Below, in pieces: positions 52,623 to 62,927 of a stretch of 64,000 bases of DNA. Origin of the DNA: Acidobacteriota bacterium. GTDB lineage: Bacteria; Acidobacteriota; Vicinamibacteria; Marinacidobacterales; SMYC01. The position numbers and the translations under genes are program-made. The stretch is from NCBI GenBank assembly GCA_004356105.1, contig SMYC01000152.1, positions 40,214-104,213 on the forward strand, written 5' to 3'. How positions within the stretch are numbered: the first letter of the stretch is position 1; the number at the start of each line of letters is the position of its first letter. Under the pieces are notes generated by a model, which did not search any database, was not told the origin of the DNA, and saw only the letters and a list, made by a program, of their open reading frames with translations.

Positions 52623-53809
52623 CGCTTTCCTTTTGTTTGGCCTTTCGTTTGGTAGCTCACGATCGCAGCTTGCTGTACCTGTTTCAAAGAGACTTTTTTC
52701 GCGCGCGCGATCCGCCGGCAATCATCGAACTCAGGCGCGACGTTCACGACTTTGCCTCCGAAGAGCCCTTCTTTGACGCGGACTTTGCCGAAGCGCGTCC
52801 GCACCGCGATGATGCGGCGCTCGAGCACTTCACGCTCGATAGCGTGGGTGCGCACGCCGAGCGTCGTGCTCTCCCGAAAGAGGATCGCCGTCGCTTGATC
52901 GCGGCCACGCGGGTGTACGAGGACGGTCACGTTCGTGCCGGGCCGGTTCTTTTTCATCATCACCGGCGTCAGAAAGACATCCAGAACGTCCGCCTCGAGC
53001 AACTGCTCCTGGACAAAGCCCAATTGCTCCGGCGTTTGGTCGTCGATGGTCGTCTCGAGGACGAGAACCGTTTCCGAGCGACGGCTCTCCGTCTCGCCCA
53101 GAACGAGCCGAAGCGCGTTCGGCCTTCCCGAAGGCGGATCCTTCGTACCGAGTCCATAGCCTAGACGCGTGATCGTCATCGCAGGCATGGGGCCGAATCG
53201 CTCGGCGAAGGCGCTCACAAGTAGTGCCCCGGTCGGCGTCGTTCGCTCGAAATCGCCGTCCGCGAATACCGGTACGCCCTTTAATAGTAGTGCAGTGGCC
53301 GGCGCCGGCACGGACAGCCGGCCGTGCTCGGTATCCACCCAGCCGGAGCCCACGTTGAGCGGTGAGGCTTCGACGCGGTCGACACCGAGAAGCTCGAGGC
53401 CCGAAACGGCGCCCACGACGTCTACGAGCGTGTCGAGCGCGCCCAGCTCGTGAAGATGGATCTTCTCGACGCTCTTGCCGTGCACGGTGGCTTCCGCCTC
53501 GAAGACTCGGTAGATGAGACAAAGCGAACGCGCCTTGATATCTTTCGAGAGACGGCTTTTTTTTAGAATCCGTTCGAAATCGGCCCAGTGGCGGTGGCCT
53601 CGATCGTCGGGCGCGTCCACGCGGATGCGCGTGCCGTGGATGCCGCCACGAACCGCCTTGGACCGGATCAGCCGGAAACCGGTCACCGAGAGCTTGTCGA
53701 GCTCGGCCACGAGCTCTTTCAAGGGCACGCCGAGGTCGACGAGCGCCGCCAGGATCATATCTCCGCTCGCGCCCGCGGAGCCATCCAGATAGAGAACCCG
53801 CTCGCCCAT
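52619..53809 (-). CDS. larC: LarC-family nickel insertion protein
   Basis: VLYLDGSAGASGDMILAALVDLGVP, KIHLHELGALDTLVDVVGAVSGLELLGVDRVEASPLNVGSG, TTPTGALLVSAF, ETTIDDQTPEQLG. Confidence 0.93.
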   Translation of the reverse strand: MGERVLYLDGSAGASGDMILAALVDLGVPLKELVAELDKLSVTGFRLIRSKAVRGGIHGTRIRVDAPDDRGHRHWADFERILKKSRLSKDIKARSLCLIYRVFEAEATVHGKSVEKIHLHELGALDTLVDVVGAVSGLELLGVDRVEASPLNVGSGWVDTEHGRLSVPAPATALLLKGVPVFADGDFERTTPTGALLVSAFAERFGPMPAMTITRLGYGLGTKDPPSGRPNALRLVLGETESRRSETVLVLETTIDDQTPEQLGFVQEQLLEADVLDVFLTPVMMKKNRPGTNVTVLVHPRGRDQATAILFRESTTLGVRTHAIEREVLERRIIAVRTRFGKVRVKEGLFGGKVVNVAPEFDDCRRIARAKKVSLKQVQQAAIVSYQTKGQTKGKR

Positions 53810-53826
53810 TGAAGCCGTGCAGTGTA

Positions 53827-54501
53827 CTAGAGTTCGCCGTGCTCTTTGAAACTCCAGTAGCGGCCGGCGCTGACGATGACGTGGTCCAAAAGGCCGATGC
53901 CCAGGATCTCCCCCGCCCGGTGCAGCCTCTTGGTCAGCTGCCGGTCCTCGAGCGACGGTGTCGGATCGCCGGATGGGTGATTGTGAAAGACGACGATCGC
54001 CGCCGCCCGAAGAATGGCGGCTTCACGGTAGACCTCGCGGGGGTGGGCGAGCGAGCCGTTCAGGCTGCCGTTGGAGATTATTTCGAGGCGCATCAGCCCA
54101 TTGCGGCTATCGAGCGCGAGCATGCCGAATTCCTCTAGAGGCTTCGTCCCGAAACGCGGCATCAAGTAGCGGCCGGCATCCTCCGGCACGCGGAACCGCG
54201 GCCGCGCGAGCTCCGGCGCCGAGGCCGCGCGCCTTCCGAGCTCGAGAGCTGCGAGAATCCGCGCCACGCGCGCGTCCTTCAACCCGGGCACGCGCGCAAG
54301 CCCCGCGGCGCTTTGGCGATTCAGGCCCTCGAGATCTCCCGCTTCCCGCAAGAGCTGATTGGCCAGCTCCAGCGCGGAGGCGTTTTTGGTGCCCGAGCCC
54401 AGGAGCACGGCGAGGAGCTCGTTGACACCGAGCGTTTCGGCGCCACGCTCGAGGAGCTTCTGGCGAGGTCGGTCTTCAGGCCACAGAGCTTCGAGTTTCA
54501 T
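53827..54501 (-). CDS. radC: RadC/JAB-domain protein
   Basis: RPRQKLLERGAETLGVNELLAVLLGSGTKNASALELANQLL; AAIVVFHNHPSGDPTPSLEDRQLTKRLHRAGEILGIGLLDHVIV. Confidence 0.95.
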   Translation of the reverse strand: MKLEALWPEDRPRQKLLERGAETLGVNELLAVLLGSGTKNASALELANQLLREAGDLEGLNRQSAAGLARVPGLKDARVARILAALELGRRAASAPELARPRFRVPEDAGRYLMPRFGTKPLEEFGMLALDSRNGLMRLEIISNGSLNGSLAHPREVYREAAILRAAAIVVFHNHPSGDPTPSLEDRQLTKRLHRAGEILGIGLLDHVIVSAGRYWSFKEHGEL

Positions 54502-54520
54502 CTAATCTCCTTTCGAAGAT

Positions 54521-55300
54521 CTAGACGAGAACGGGCTCTTGTAACCTCCGTTCCAAGCTGCGATTCGAGTGGCTCACGTAGACGAGACGGCCGTCGCGCC
54601 AGGCGCGGCGGAGCTCGTCTTCCACCACGGTCTCGGTCTCCACGGCGGTGAGGGCTTTGCGAGCCCAGCGCCCGAGCTCCACGAGTGCTGCGCACTCCCA
54701 CCCATCGACAGCAATTTGTGCTACGGGGAGCTCATGCCCTTTTTCGAGATAGGCGACGCCGACGGAGGCCCTGGGTGTGACCTGCTGCAGCCTTTGCGCG
54801 GCCTGTTTGGCTTCTTTGTCGAAGCCAAAAGACCCTACGCAACTCATGAGCTCCCCTGTCGAGAACGTGTGCTGCGCGTCGTAAGGCCGCTGCCGGTTGG
54901 AGACCCAGACCGGAGACAAAGCTTTCGAGGAGGCCAGAACGCAGATTGCCTCCGCCGTGTGCCGACGGAGCGCGTGCGAAAGCCCTTCCGGCGTCACGAT
55001 CCCTCGCTCGACCAGGGTTTCGCCTAGAGGGATCCGATCGCGATGACACTCTTCGTAGACCGTTTCGAATACCGCTTTCGGAAGGGGCGGATCGGTTTCG
55101 TGGCGTAAGATATCGGTGAGACGATGCTCCATGTTCGAGGCCGCGGCCCAGCAGACACGGTTATCCTCGACGAGGACGGTTCCCTGTGGGGCGTCTTTCG
55201 ACGCGAAGACCAAGGCCCCAGTGGCGCCTCGCGGGAGTCGATCGATACCCTTGAGCAGACGCAAGAGCGTGGGCACTTCGAAGTTTTGGTAGTCCGGCAT
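54521..55300 (-). CDS. Uncharacterised protein, DUF4388-like N-terminus
   Basis: GATGALVFASKDAPQGTVLVEDNRVCWAAASN; IPLGETLVERGIVTPEGLSHALRRHTAEAI; function not recognised. Confidence 0.55.
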   Translation of the reverse strand: MPDYQNFEVPTLLRLLKGIDRLPRGATGALVFASKDAPQGTVLVEDNRVCWAAASNMEHRLTDILRHETDPPLPKAVFETVYEECHRDRIPLGETLVERGIVTPEGLSHALRRHTAEAICVLASSKALSPVWVSNRQRPYDAQHTFSTGELMSCVGSFGFDKEAKQAAQRLQQVTPRASVGVAYLEKGHELPVAQIAVDGWECAALVELGRWARKALTAVETETVVEDELRRAWRDGRLVYVSHSNRSLERRLQEPVLV

Positions 55301-55482
55301 GTCAGTTTTCAGATCGTTCAAAAACGCTGAGCGCCTTACTGAAGGTGCAAAACGAATGCCGATCTCAAACAGCAGCGCAATGATTTAGAATCAACGACTT
55401 AGAGTGGACTAGACGCGTTTTTCGAGGGTTTTCTACCGGACCGCGTGGGACTTCCCCAACAGCGCTTGGCCGGTAGCCGAAA

Positions 55483-56730
55483 TCAGATCACGGTTCCGTC
55501 AGGCACCGTGACGTTCTTCGGAATAACGACAATCCCGTCGCGGATGAAGTAGCTCTCACCATCGGCCTCGGTGACACCTTTTTCGTTGACGATGCGCACG
55601 CCCCTGCCAATCCGCGCGTTCTTGTCGACGATGGCGCGTTGGATGACCGCGTCCTCGCCGATACCCATGGGCGGGCGTCTCGCTGCCAAATCGGCCTCCA
55701 CCTCATGCGGCAGCTGATAGAAGTCAGCCCCCATGATGACGGCCTCCTTGAGCACCGCGCCCTTGGCGACCCGCGCTCGCACGCCGATGACCGAGCGCTC
55801 CACGCGGCATTGATTCAAGATGACGCCTTCGGTGACGAGTGAGCGCACGATGGTGCAATCGTCGATCTTGCTCCCGGGCAAGAACCGAGGATGCGTATAG
55901 ATGGGCGCGAGCGGCTCGTAGAAGTTGAAGCGCGGCAGTGGATCCGTCAAATCCAAGTTAGCTTGATAGAAAGTGCCGATCGTCCCTACATCTTCGAAAT
56001 AGCCGTCGAACACATAGGCGAACAGACCCCGACGTCCGACGAGCCCCGGGAGGATCCCGTGGCCAAAATCATTCGCTTCGGACTGAAGAAGCTCTTCTTC
56101 GAGGACCGAACGATTGAACAAATAAATTCCCATCGAGCCGAGATACTTGCCGTCCTCTGTCTCGAACCCCTCGAGCGCGTCTACGGCGGGCTTTTCGACG
56201 AACCGTGTGACTTTTTTCGACGCATCGACTTTGAGAATGCCGAAGCGCGGAGCGTCTTCGCGCCGTATGGTCGTGACCGCGACCGTCACCTCCGCGCCGT
56301 TTGCCTCGTGTTGCGCGACGACCTCGCGAAAGTCCATCCGGTAGAGCTGATCCCCGCTCAGCACGAGCGCGCGCTCCACGCCGGGGCGGTTTATGATGTG
56401 GCGCAAGTTCTTACGCACCGCGTCGGCCGTGCCCTGATACCAATCCTTTGCCTCCGGTGTCTGCTGAGCAGCGAGGATGTCGACGAAGCCCCGCCCGAAA
56501 TTGTCGAAGCGATAGGTTCGCGTGACGTGATTGTTCAACGAAGCGGAGTTGAACTGGGTCAAAACGAACATCCGCCTAATACCGCTGTTCAGGCAGTTGC
56601 TGATGGGAACGTCGACGAGGCGGTACTTGCCGCCAAAGGGAACGGCGGGCTTGGAGCGCTCACGGGTCAAAGGGTGAAGACGCGCCCCAATGCCTCCGCC
56701 AAGGATCACCCCTATTGTTTTATCGGGCAC
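55483..56730 (-). CDS. glgC: Glucose-1-phosphate adenylyltransferase
   Basis: GVILGGGIGARLHPLTRERSKPAVPFGGKYRLVDVPISNCLNSGIRRMFVLTQFNSASLNNHVTRTY; ADAVRKNLRHI. Confidence 0.95.
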   Translation of the reverse strand: MPDKTIGVILGGGIGARLHPLTRERSKPAVPFGGKYRLVDVPISNCLNSGIRRMFVLTQFNSASLNNHVTRTYRFDNFGRGFVDILAAQQTPEAKDWYQGTADAVRKNLRHIINRPGVERALVLSGDQLYRMDFREVVAQHEANGAEVTVAVTTIRREDAPRFGILKVDASKKVTRFVEKPAVDALEGFETEDGKYLGSMGIYLFNRSVLEEELLQSEANDFGHGILPGLVGRRGLFAYVFDGYFEDVGTIGTFYQANLDLTDPLPRFNFYEPLAPIYTHPRFLPGSKIDDCTIVRSLVTEGVILNQCRVERSVIGVRARVAKGAVLKEAVIMGADFYQLPHEVEADLAARRPPMGIGEDAVIQRAIVDKNARIGRGVRIVNEKGVTEADGESYFIRDGIVVIPKNVTVPDGTVI

Positions 56731-56803
56731 GGTGGCGCCATCCTACCATGGCGCCCACGATACGCTTCTGGCCTCAACTATGGGAAAATAAAGTCTAGAC
56801 CGC

Positions 56804-57244
56804 ATGGATTCTCTCAAAGAGCTCCTCTCCAACCGTCCGAAAGTGATCGCCCGCACGAAGCAGGGACAACTCGTTCCCGGCTATCTCGACAAGGGACAGC
56901 TACTGCCGCGAGGCATTTTGAAGATGAGCGACGCGAACGGTGAGCCTCTGCCCGTCGACATCCACAGGCTCAAAGGTGTGTTCTTCGTACGCGACTTTAC
57001 GGGCGACGGGGACTATCTGGAAGAAAAATCTCTGCACGCCGATCCGAGTCGGCTCGGGATTCGGGTCCGCATACGCTTCGAAGATAACGAATCACTCGAG
57101 GGTGTGACCGAGAACACACTCGAGCTGCTCACGAGCCCCGGCTTTTTCTTCTGGCCCTGCGATTCGAAATCCAACAATCGGCTGATCTTCGTCATCAAAA
57201 CCGCTTTGCTCGGCTTCGCCGTTCTAGGCGTGCGCCATCGGTGA
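56804..57244 (+). CDS. Uncharacterised protein
   Basis: ORF MDSLKELLSNRPKVIARTKQGQLVPGYLDKGQLLPRG...; hydrophobic C-terminal stretch; no assigned family. Confidence 0.6.
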   Translation: MDSLKELLSNRPKVIARTKQGQLVPGYLDKGQLLPRGILKMSDANGEPLPVDIHRLKGVFFVRDFTGDGDYLEEKSLHADPSRLGIRVRIRFEDNESLEGVTENTLELLTSPGFFFWPCDSKSNNRLIFVIKTALLGFAVLGVRHR

Positions 57245-57276
57245 GCGCCCAACCATCCACAACGCGCACGGCGCTC

Positions 57277-57828
57277 TCAGACGTAATCGATCGATAGGAT
57301 TTCGAGCTCGGTGGCACCGCTCGGTAGCTCGAGAGTCACGACATCCCCCTCGCGCGCGGAAATCAGAGCTCTCGCTATCGGAGAAATGAAGCTGACCTTG
57401 CCTTCAGCCGGCCGGCTCTCGTCGACCCCGACGATTTTGTACACCCTCTCGTTGCCTTCGGGATCCGCGATGGTGACCGTCGCCCCAAAATGCACGCTGT
57501 CCTGGTCTTGAGAGCTCAGGTCGACGACGTCCATACTGGCCAAACGTTCCTGGAGAAACCGGATGCGGCGGTCGATCACCGCAAGTCGTGCTTTCGGTGA
57601 CAGACTCTGGCCCTGCGCCTCCTTCTTTCTCTTCGCACCAGCAGAACCTTTTTTCGCAACAACTTGCGGCCGCAGCACGTCCTCGAGACGGGTGAGCTCG
57701 GTGCGCAAGAGTTCCGCACCTTCGGGCGTGACGTAGTTCTTGGTGCCAGGCGGAAGAAGGTCCTTGGGCTCGGGAATGACTTCCTCGAAGGCCCCTTCGT
57801 CGGATTCTTTGATAAATGCTTTGCTCAT
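57277..57828 (-). CDS. Transcription elongation factor GreA/GreB family
   Basis: KNYVTPEGAELLRTELTRLEDVLRP...DRRIRFLQERLASMDVVDLSSQDQDSVHFGATVTIADPEGNERVYKIVGVDESRPAEGKVSFISPIARALISAREGDVVTLELPSGATELEILSI. Confidence 0.9.
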   Translation of the reverse strand: MSKAFIKESDEGAFEEVIPEPKDLLPPGTKNYVTPEGAELLRTELTRLEDVLRPQVVAKKGSAGAKRKKEAQGQSLSPKARLAVIDRRIRFLQERLASMDVVDLSSQDQDSVHFGATVTIADPEGNERVYKIVGVDESRPAEGKVSFISPIARALISAREGDVVTLELPSGATELEILSIDYV

Positions 57829-57950
57829 GGGACTCCACTGCCTGCCAGCGGCCACGGGCCGGAGGGGCCCACCTCAACGCGCCGGATGCCCAAAAGTATT
57901 CTAGTTGGTGGGGAAAGGCAAATGCCGTCCTAGACGCTACAGCCTAGACG

Positions 57951-59858
57951 CTACAAGATGATGCGGTCGTTGCCGGCGCGGCGGGTGACGCGCTCGCGGT
58001 CGAGCCACTCGAGCAGAGGAATGGCGTGCTTGCGGGTGACACCCGCCATCTCTTTGAAGAAGCTCACATCGAGGCGGTCGCGTTCGGGCTTGAGGCCGCG
58101 GATGGATTCCTTGAGCTCGCGAAGGGCGTCGCGGTGGAAGACCATCCCGTCCCCGATCTGGACGAGCGTACCGTCCTTCAACAAGACTCGCTGCACGCGC
58201 TCTAGCAAGCGGGTGTCTTGCTTTCCCGCGGCCGCTGCTTCGCTGAGACTCTTTGGGCGATAGCCCCCGTCACGATATTGCTTCACGAGGAAGTCTCGGG
58301 CGGCGGTCTCCTCGGCGCTCAAGTGGATGCTGTGATCGGGAGTCGCGACGAGATCGCGCGCGCTCAAAAGACGCCCTTCGCCGACGCTCCGCGTCAAGAC
58401 CCACTCGAACACGGCGTGCGGCGTGCGCGCGGCAACCTTTTCCCTCAGCTCGCTTTTCGGCATACCCCCGAGCAGCGGGTTCTTGCTCTGAAAGCGTTTG
58501 AGCTCGTCGAGCATGCGGCTCGCGATCGTCTCGACGACGTCGGGAGCAATGAAGAGCCGCGGCGACTCGGAGACCACCACCGCTTTCTTTTGGCCGACGA
58601 GCGCCGCGACGATCGGCTTCATCGCTTCCCCGTCGGCCGATAGCCGCCGGGCCAAATCGGGCTCCGACATCCCCATAACGCCCGCGCCGGCAATAAAGAG
58701 TGCGGCCGCGGTGGATCGATCGCCACTCGCGAGCGTTTCGAGCGCGCCGAGGGGCGCTCGACTGCGGACGCCGTGTTTCTGGGGCTCGGCGTCGAGAACC
58801 TTCCCACCCGCGATCGTCTCGAGAGGCGAGTAGCGTCTCAAGATGAAGCGATCCCCACGCGCGGCAACCATCGGGCCTTCCAGGCGGAGCTGTACGAAAG
58901 CGCGTTCTCCCGGGGCGATAGCTTTCCTGTCGCCCAGCACCCGCACGCGCGCCAGGACTTGCGCCGTTCCCAGATGAAGATGTACGCGGGTGAGATCCTT
59001 GATGGGGATGGGCGACGAGGCGAGCACGTCGAGCTCGGCATCGATCATATGCGTCGGCGTGAACGAGCCGGGCTCGACGAGGGTGTCGCCACGCAAGATG
59101 TCGGCCACATCGACGCCTTGCAAATTCACCGCGGTTCTCTGGCCCGCGCTTGCGGTCTTCTTCTTCTCGCCGTGAACTTGGAGGCCGCGTATCCGCGCTT
59201 TCAACCCTCGCGGCACGATCTCGATCTCATCCTCTTGCGCTACCGAGCCGGTCATCAAAGTTCCCGTCACGACCGTGCCAAAGCCTTTCATGGTAAACAC
59301 GCGATCGACGGGAAGCCGGAAGAGTCCGCGCGTGGAGCGGCCCGGGACATCTTTAGCCTCCTCGAAGAGTTTTTGCTTGAGCGCTTCGATACCCTCTCCC
59401 GTTTTCGACGAGACTTCGAGGAGCGGTGCGTCTTCGAGAAAGCTCCCAGAAACCAGCTCCCGCGTCTCGAGAGACGCAAGCTCGATGAGCTCGGGGTCGG
59501 CGAGATCGCTCTTGGTGAGGACGATCACGCCGCGCGGAATCTCGAGCAAACGACAGATGTCGAAGTGCTCTCGCGTCTGCGGCATGACGGATTCGTCGGC
59601 GGCGACCACGAGCAAGACGAGATCGATGCCGCCGACGCCCGCGAGCATATTCTTGACGAACTTCTCGTGCCCCGGAACGTCCACAAAGGCGATGGATAAG
59701 TCGTCATCCTCGGCGAGAAAAGCGAAGCCGAGCTCGATGGTGATGCCCCGCTCCTTTTCTTCTTTCAGCCGATCGGGATCGGTCCCCGTCAGCGCTCGGA
59801 CGAGGGCACTCTTGCCGTGGTCGATGTGGCCGGCGGTTCCGATGACGACGTGCTTCAT
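57951..59858 (-). CDS. selB: Selenocysteine-specific translation elongation factor SelB
   Basis: [92 protein letters not shown]-terminal winged-helix repeats. Confidence 0.93.
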   Translation of the reverse strand: MKHVVIGTAGHIDHGKSALVRALTGTDPDRLKEEKERGITIELGFAFLAEDDDLSIAFVDVPGHEKFVKNMLAGVGGIDLVLLVVAADESVMPQTREHFDICRLLEIPRGVIVLTKSDLADPELIELASLETRELVSGSFLEDAPLLEVSSKTGEGIEALKQKLFEEAKDVPGRSTRGLFRLPVDRVFTMKGFGTVVTGTLMTGSVAQEDEIEIVPRGLKARIRGLQVHGEKKKTASAGQRTAVNLQGVDVADILRGDTLVEPGSFTPTHMIDAELDVLASSPIPIKDLTRVHLHLGTAQVLARVRVLGDRKAIAPGERAFVQLRLEGPMVAARGDRFILRRYSPLETIAGGKVLDAEPQKHGVRSRAPLGALETLASGDRSTAAALFIAGAGVMGMSEPDLARRLSADGEAMKPIVAALVGQKKAVVVSESPRLFIAPDVVETIASRMLDELKRFQSKNPLLGGMPKSELREKVAARTPHAVFEWVLTRSVGEGRLLSARDLVATPDHSIHLSAEETAARDFLVKQYRDGGYRPKSLSEAAAAGKQDTRLLERVQRVLLKDGTLVQIGDGMVFHRDALRELKESIRGLKPERDRLDVSFFKEMAGVTRKHAIPLLEWLDRERVTRRAGNDRIIL

Positions 59859-59959
59859 GGGGGGATGATAGCAATTAGCATCGGGCGCGCGCTTGTGATT
59901 AAATCAGGCTTCCCCGGCCTCTTCGATAGGCACTCATATCCATCGGAAGGACCGATATC

Positions 59960-60832
59960 ATGCGGAAGAACTTATTTCGGGCCCTTGGCCTACTTTTTGT
60001 CAGCACCGCCCTGGCCACCGCCCAGGACGTGGGCCCGCGCCGAGGGGCCCTCGTCATCGTGGGCGGCGCCATGAAAGATCCGGCAATCATGGAGCGATTC
60101 ATCGAGCTCGCCGGGGGCCCCGAAGCACCTATCGTCATCATCCCCACCGCGGGCGCCGGGGACCATTACGACCAATATTACCCGGGCGCGCGGCGCTGGC
60201 GGAAGCTCGGAGTGGAGCACATCACCGTAGTCCATACGCGGGACCGCAATGTCGCCAATAGCGACGCGTTCGTGGAGCCCATTACCAAAGCGCGCGGGGT
60301 ATGGTTTCCCGGTGGGCGGCAGTGGCGTCTAGCGGACGCCTATCTCGATACACGAACCGAGCTCGAGCTCCACAAAGTGCTCGACAGAGGCGGGGTTATC
60401 GGCGGCTCCTCCGCCGGCGCCACGATCCAAGGCTCCTATCTCGCCCGCGGGGACACGAAGAACAACACGATCATGATGGGCGACCACGAGGAAGGGTTCA
60501 GCTTCCTCAAGAACATCGCCATCGACCAGCATCTGCTCGCCCGCAACCGGCACTTCGACCTCATCCCTTTGATCGAGAAATATCCTCACTTGCTCGGTAT
60601 CGGCCTCGACGAGAACACGGCGATCGTCGTTCAAGGGGATCGCTTCGAAGTGCTCGGCCAAAGCGTTGTCGCCATTTACGACTATCAGCGGACGCTCGCT
60701 GGCGAGGGCCGTTTCTACTTCCTTCGCCCGGGAGACTCTTACGACATGGGCACGCGCGAAGCGATGCGGCGCGCGTTCTCGGCGGAGCCATTCGACGCGG
60801 TCAAAGAAGAGCCTTGGCCCGACCGGCAATAA
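59960..60832 (+). CDS. Exported cyanophycinase-like peptidase (S51 type)
   Basis: Signal peptide; GALVIVGGAMKDPAIMERFIELAGG, GVWFPGGRQWRLADAY, GGVIGGSSAGATIQGSYL nucleophile motif, LGIGLDENTAIVVQGDRFEVLG. Confidence 0.9.
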   Translation: MRKNLFRALGLLFVSTALATAQDVGPRRGALVIVGGAMKDPAIMERFIELAGGPEAPIVIIPTAGAGDHYDQYYPGARRWRKLGVEHITVVHTRDRNVANSDAFVEPITKARGVWFPGGRQWRLADAYLDTRTELELHKVLDRGGVIGGSSAGATIQGSYLARGDTKNNTIMMGDHEEGFSFLKNIAIDQHLLARNRHFDLIPLIEKYPHLLGIGLDENTAIVVQGDRFEVLGQSVVAIYDYQRTLAGEGRFYFLRPGDSYDMGTREAMRRAFSAEPFDAVKEEPWPDRQ

Positions 60833-60844
60833 GGCCCCGAAGCG

Positions 60845-61408
60845 TCAAAGCCGCGAAGCGATCTTATCGACGATAGTCTTCAGCGTCTCGAAGGCGGGGG
60901 TTCCCTCGAGCACCCCGAGACCGATCGGGCTCACCGTGATCGTGTGTTCGCCGGCGGTCATGGCAATCACAGCGACCAACGGATCGCCATCAGCCTGCTC
61001 GAGCGCCGCGGCCGCGGGGCCGCTCATCCCAGCGACGTCCGCGACGCGAAACCCGTCCCCAAGATCGACCGCGTCGCGAATGTCATCGCTCGCAGGAGAA
61101 ATCTGCAACAGCAGAGCGGGGTCTTCGCCGGCAGGCCACATGCAAATTTCTATGTTCCCGCCGTCGAGCGACTCGGCCGTGCCCGCACCAACGGAGGTGC
61201 CAAAGAGCTCATCCACTTCGCCCTGCATCACGAGACCGCACGCGCCGTTTCCACTAGGGCGCGTGCTGCCCGCGACCCCTGTTCCGCGCGGCGTGTCAGG
61301 CTTCGAGTCACTGCCTCCACAAGCTACCATCGAGCCGACAAGAGCAAAAGTCAGGAGCCACTGAAAAGGATAACGATAGAGACAAAGGCGCACTACCATC
61401 AGGTGCAC
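60845..61408 (-). CDS. Lipoprotein of unknown function (DUF3558-like pattern)
   Basis: LLTFALVGSMVACGGSDSKPD lipobox; CGLVMQGEVDELFGTSVGAGTAE..ICMWPA. Confidence 0.6.
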   Translation of the reverse strand: MHLMVVRLCLYRYPFQWLLTFALVGSMVACGGSDSKPDTPRGTGVAGSTRPSGNGACGLVMQGEVDELFGTSVGAGTAESLDGGNIEICMWPAGEDPALLLQISPASDDIRDAVDLGDGFRVADVAGMSGPAAAALEQADGDPLVAVIAMTAGEHTITVSPIGLGVLEGTPAFETLKTIVDKIASRL

Positions 61409-61484
61409 TCTCCTTTAGGTCGAGCGGGGACCCCGCGGCCAGGTTTCGCTAGGTTGTTGTTCGAATTACAATTACCGTAACACA

Positions 61485-62927
61485 ATGGCCAAACTTCCGC
61501 GACATCTGCTCGAGCGCGGGCCAGAAGAAACGGCGCGTCGCTTGTGCCTGAGCCTCCTCAGCGAAGCGGCGCGTGCGCTCGAGCGCATGGAGAACCCCGA
61601 GGACAAAGAAGGCTTGCACGATTTCCGCGTCTCGCTTCGCCGCCTGAGGAGCTTGATGCGGGCTTATCGCGTCCAGCTCAAAGGCTCCGGCGCAAAGCGG
61701 CTGCGGGCACGCGTGAAAACGCTGGCATCCTCCACGAACCTCGCCCGCGACGCCGAGGTCACGATCGAATGGCTCATGGGCGAGCGCGATCGCTTAGGAG
61801 AGGCCGAGCGCGCCGGAGCCAGCCACTTGTTGTCCCTACTCGAGGTCAAACAGCAAACAACACCCAGCGTCGCGGAGATTCGACGCGCGTTCCGTGCACT
61901 CGAAAAGAACTTGAAGAAAGCTCTCACGCGGATGCGGCTCCCCGCCGAAGAGACCAACAGCACGTTCGTGGCCGCCACCGCCGAGATCCTCGCGGAGCAC
62001 GCCGACATTCTCCAAAAGAGCGTCGTGGCCGCGCACTCCGCCGAAGATGCCGCGCTTCTTCATCGCGCCCGCATCGAAGCCAAGCGACTTCGCTACATCT
62101 TGGAGCCGCTGCAAAGCGAGCTTCTCGAGGCACGCCCGCTCATCAAGGGGATGAAATCACTCCAGGATTGCCTCGGCGACCTTCAAGACACGCGCGTCCT
62201 GACGACCGAGATCTCCGAAGCTCTCGAGAGCTCGGCGCTCGAAGAAGCTAGAAAGCTTCGGGACCTCGCGCTAAGAGCCGAAGAGCTTCCCGTGGCCTAC
62301 CCATCGCAAAATGCGGGCCTACTCGCTCTCTTGCGGCGACAGCGCGAGCGCCGGGATCGCTGTTTCGAAGATCTCGAGCGCAAGTGGATCGGGCCTCTCG
62401 GCGCCTCCTATTTCGAGCGCGTCTCTCGCTTCGTCGGACTTCTGAGGATATGGCCGGCGCGTGAGCTCACAAAGCGCCGCTTTCTGCTCGCCAACCTACC
62501 GGCGAGCTTGACCAAGAGAACAGGCGTTGGGATCCGAGAAGGATGGATCCCGGGTAACGCCATCCGCGAGCGCGTGCGCGCGGTGCGTATGGGCCGGCGG
62601 GTTCGCTATTCCCGCCACGTCGAATCGAACGGCGACCGGCCGATGGAAGAGAGACTGACACGCCCGGCTTTCGAGAAGCTTTGGGCTCTCACCGAAGGGC
62701 GGCAGCTCGAATGCCGCCGTCACGAGCTCGAGGACAACGGACGCGTTTGGACCATCGTCGCGATCCCGTTGCAGGATCTCGTGCTCGCGTCGGTCGAGGC
62801 GGGCGCCGAGCTCGTCCTCCCCGAGTGGATCCGCTCGGAGCTCTTGCGCGAAATCACCGGCGTCAAGAAATACGAGCCCGAAGCGCTCGCCCGGGCCGGC
62901 CCTAAGAGCGCGAACCTATCTCGCTAG
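61485..62927 (+). CDS. CHAD-domain protein with C-terminal CYTH-like domain
   Basis: LHDFRVSLRRLRSLMRAYRVQLKG, LLHRARIEAKRLRYILEPLQ; C-terminal EGWIPGNAIRERVRAVRMGRRVRYSRHVES..RLTRPAFEKLWALTEGRQLECRRHEL. Confidence 0.88.
   Translation: MAKLPRHLLERGPEETARRLCLSLLSEAARALERMENPEDKEGLHDFRVSLRRLRSLMRAYRVQLKGSGAKRLRARVKTLASSTNLARDAEVTIEWLMGERDRLGEAERAGASHLLSLLEVKQQTTPSVAEIRRAFRALEKNLKKALTRMRLPAEETNSTFVAATAEILAEHADILQKSVVAAHSAEDAALLHRARIEAKRLRYILEPLQSELLEARPLIKGMKSLQDCLGDLQDTRVLTTEISEALESSALEEARKLRDLALRAEELPVAYPSQNAGLLALLRRQRERRDRCFEDLERKWIGPLGASYFERVSRFVGLLRIWPARELTKRRFLLANLPASLTKRTGVGIREGWIPGNAIRERVRAVRMGRRVRYSRHVESNGDRPMEERLTRPAFEKLWALTEGRQLECRRHELEDNGRVWTIVAIPLQDLVLASVEAGAELVLPEWIRSELLREITGVKKYEPEALARAGPKSANLSR

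Noticed and set aside
58773-59699. 308-aa plus-strand ORF antisense to selB
   Set aside because: Same antisense artefact; SelB on the other strand is strongly supported.
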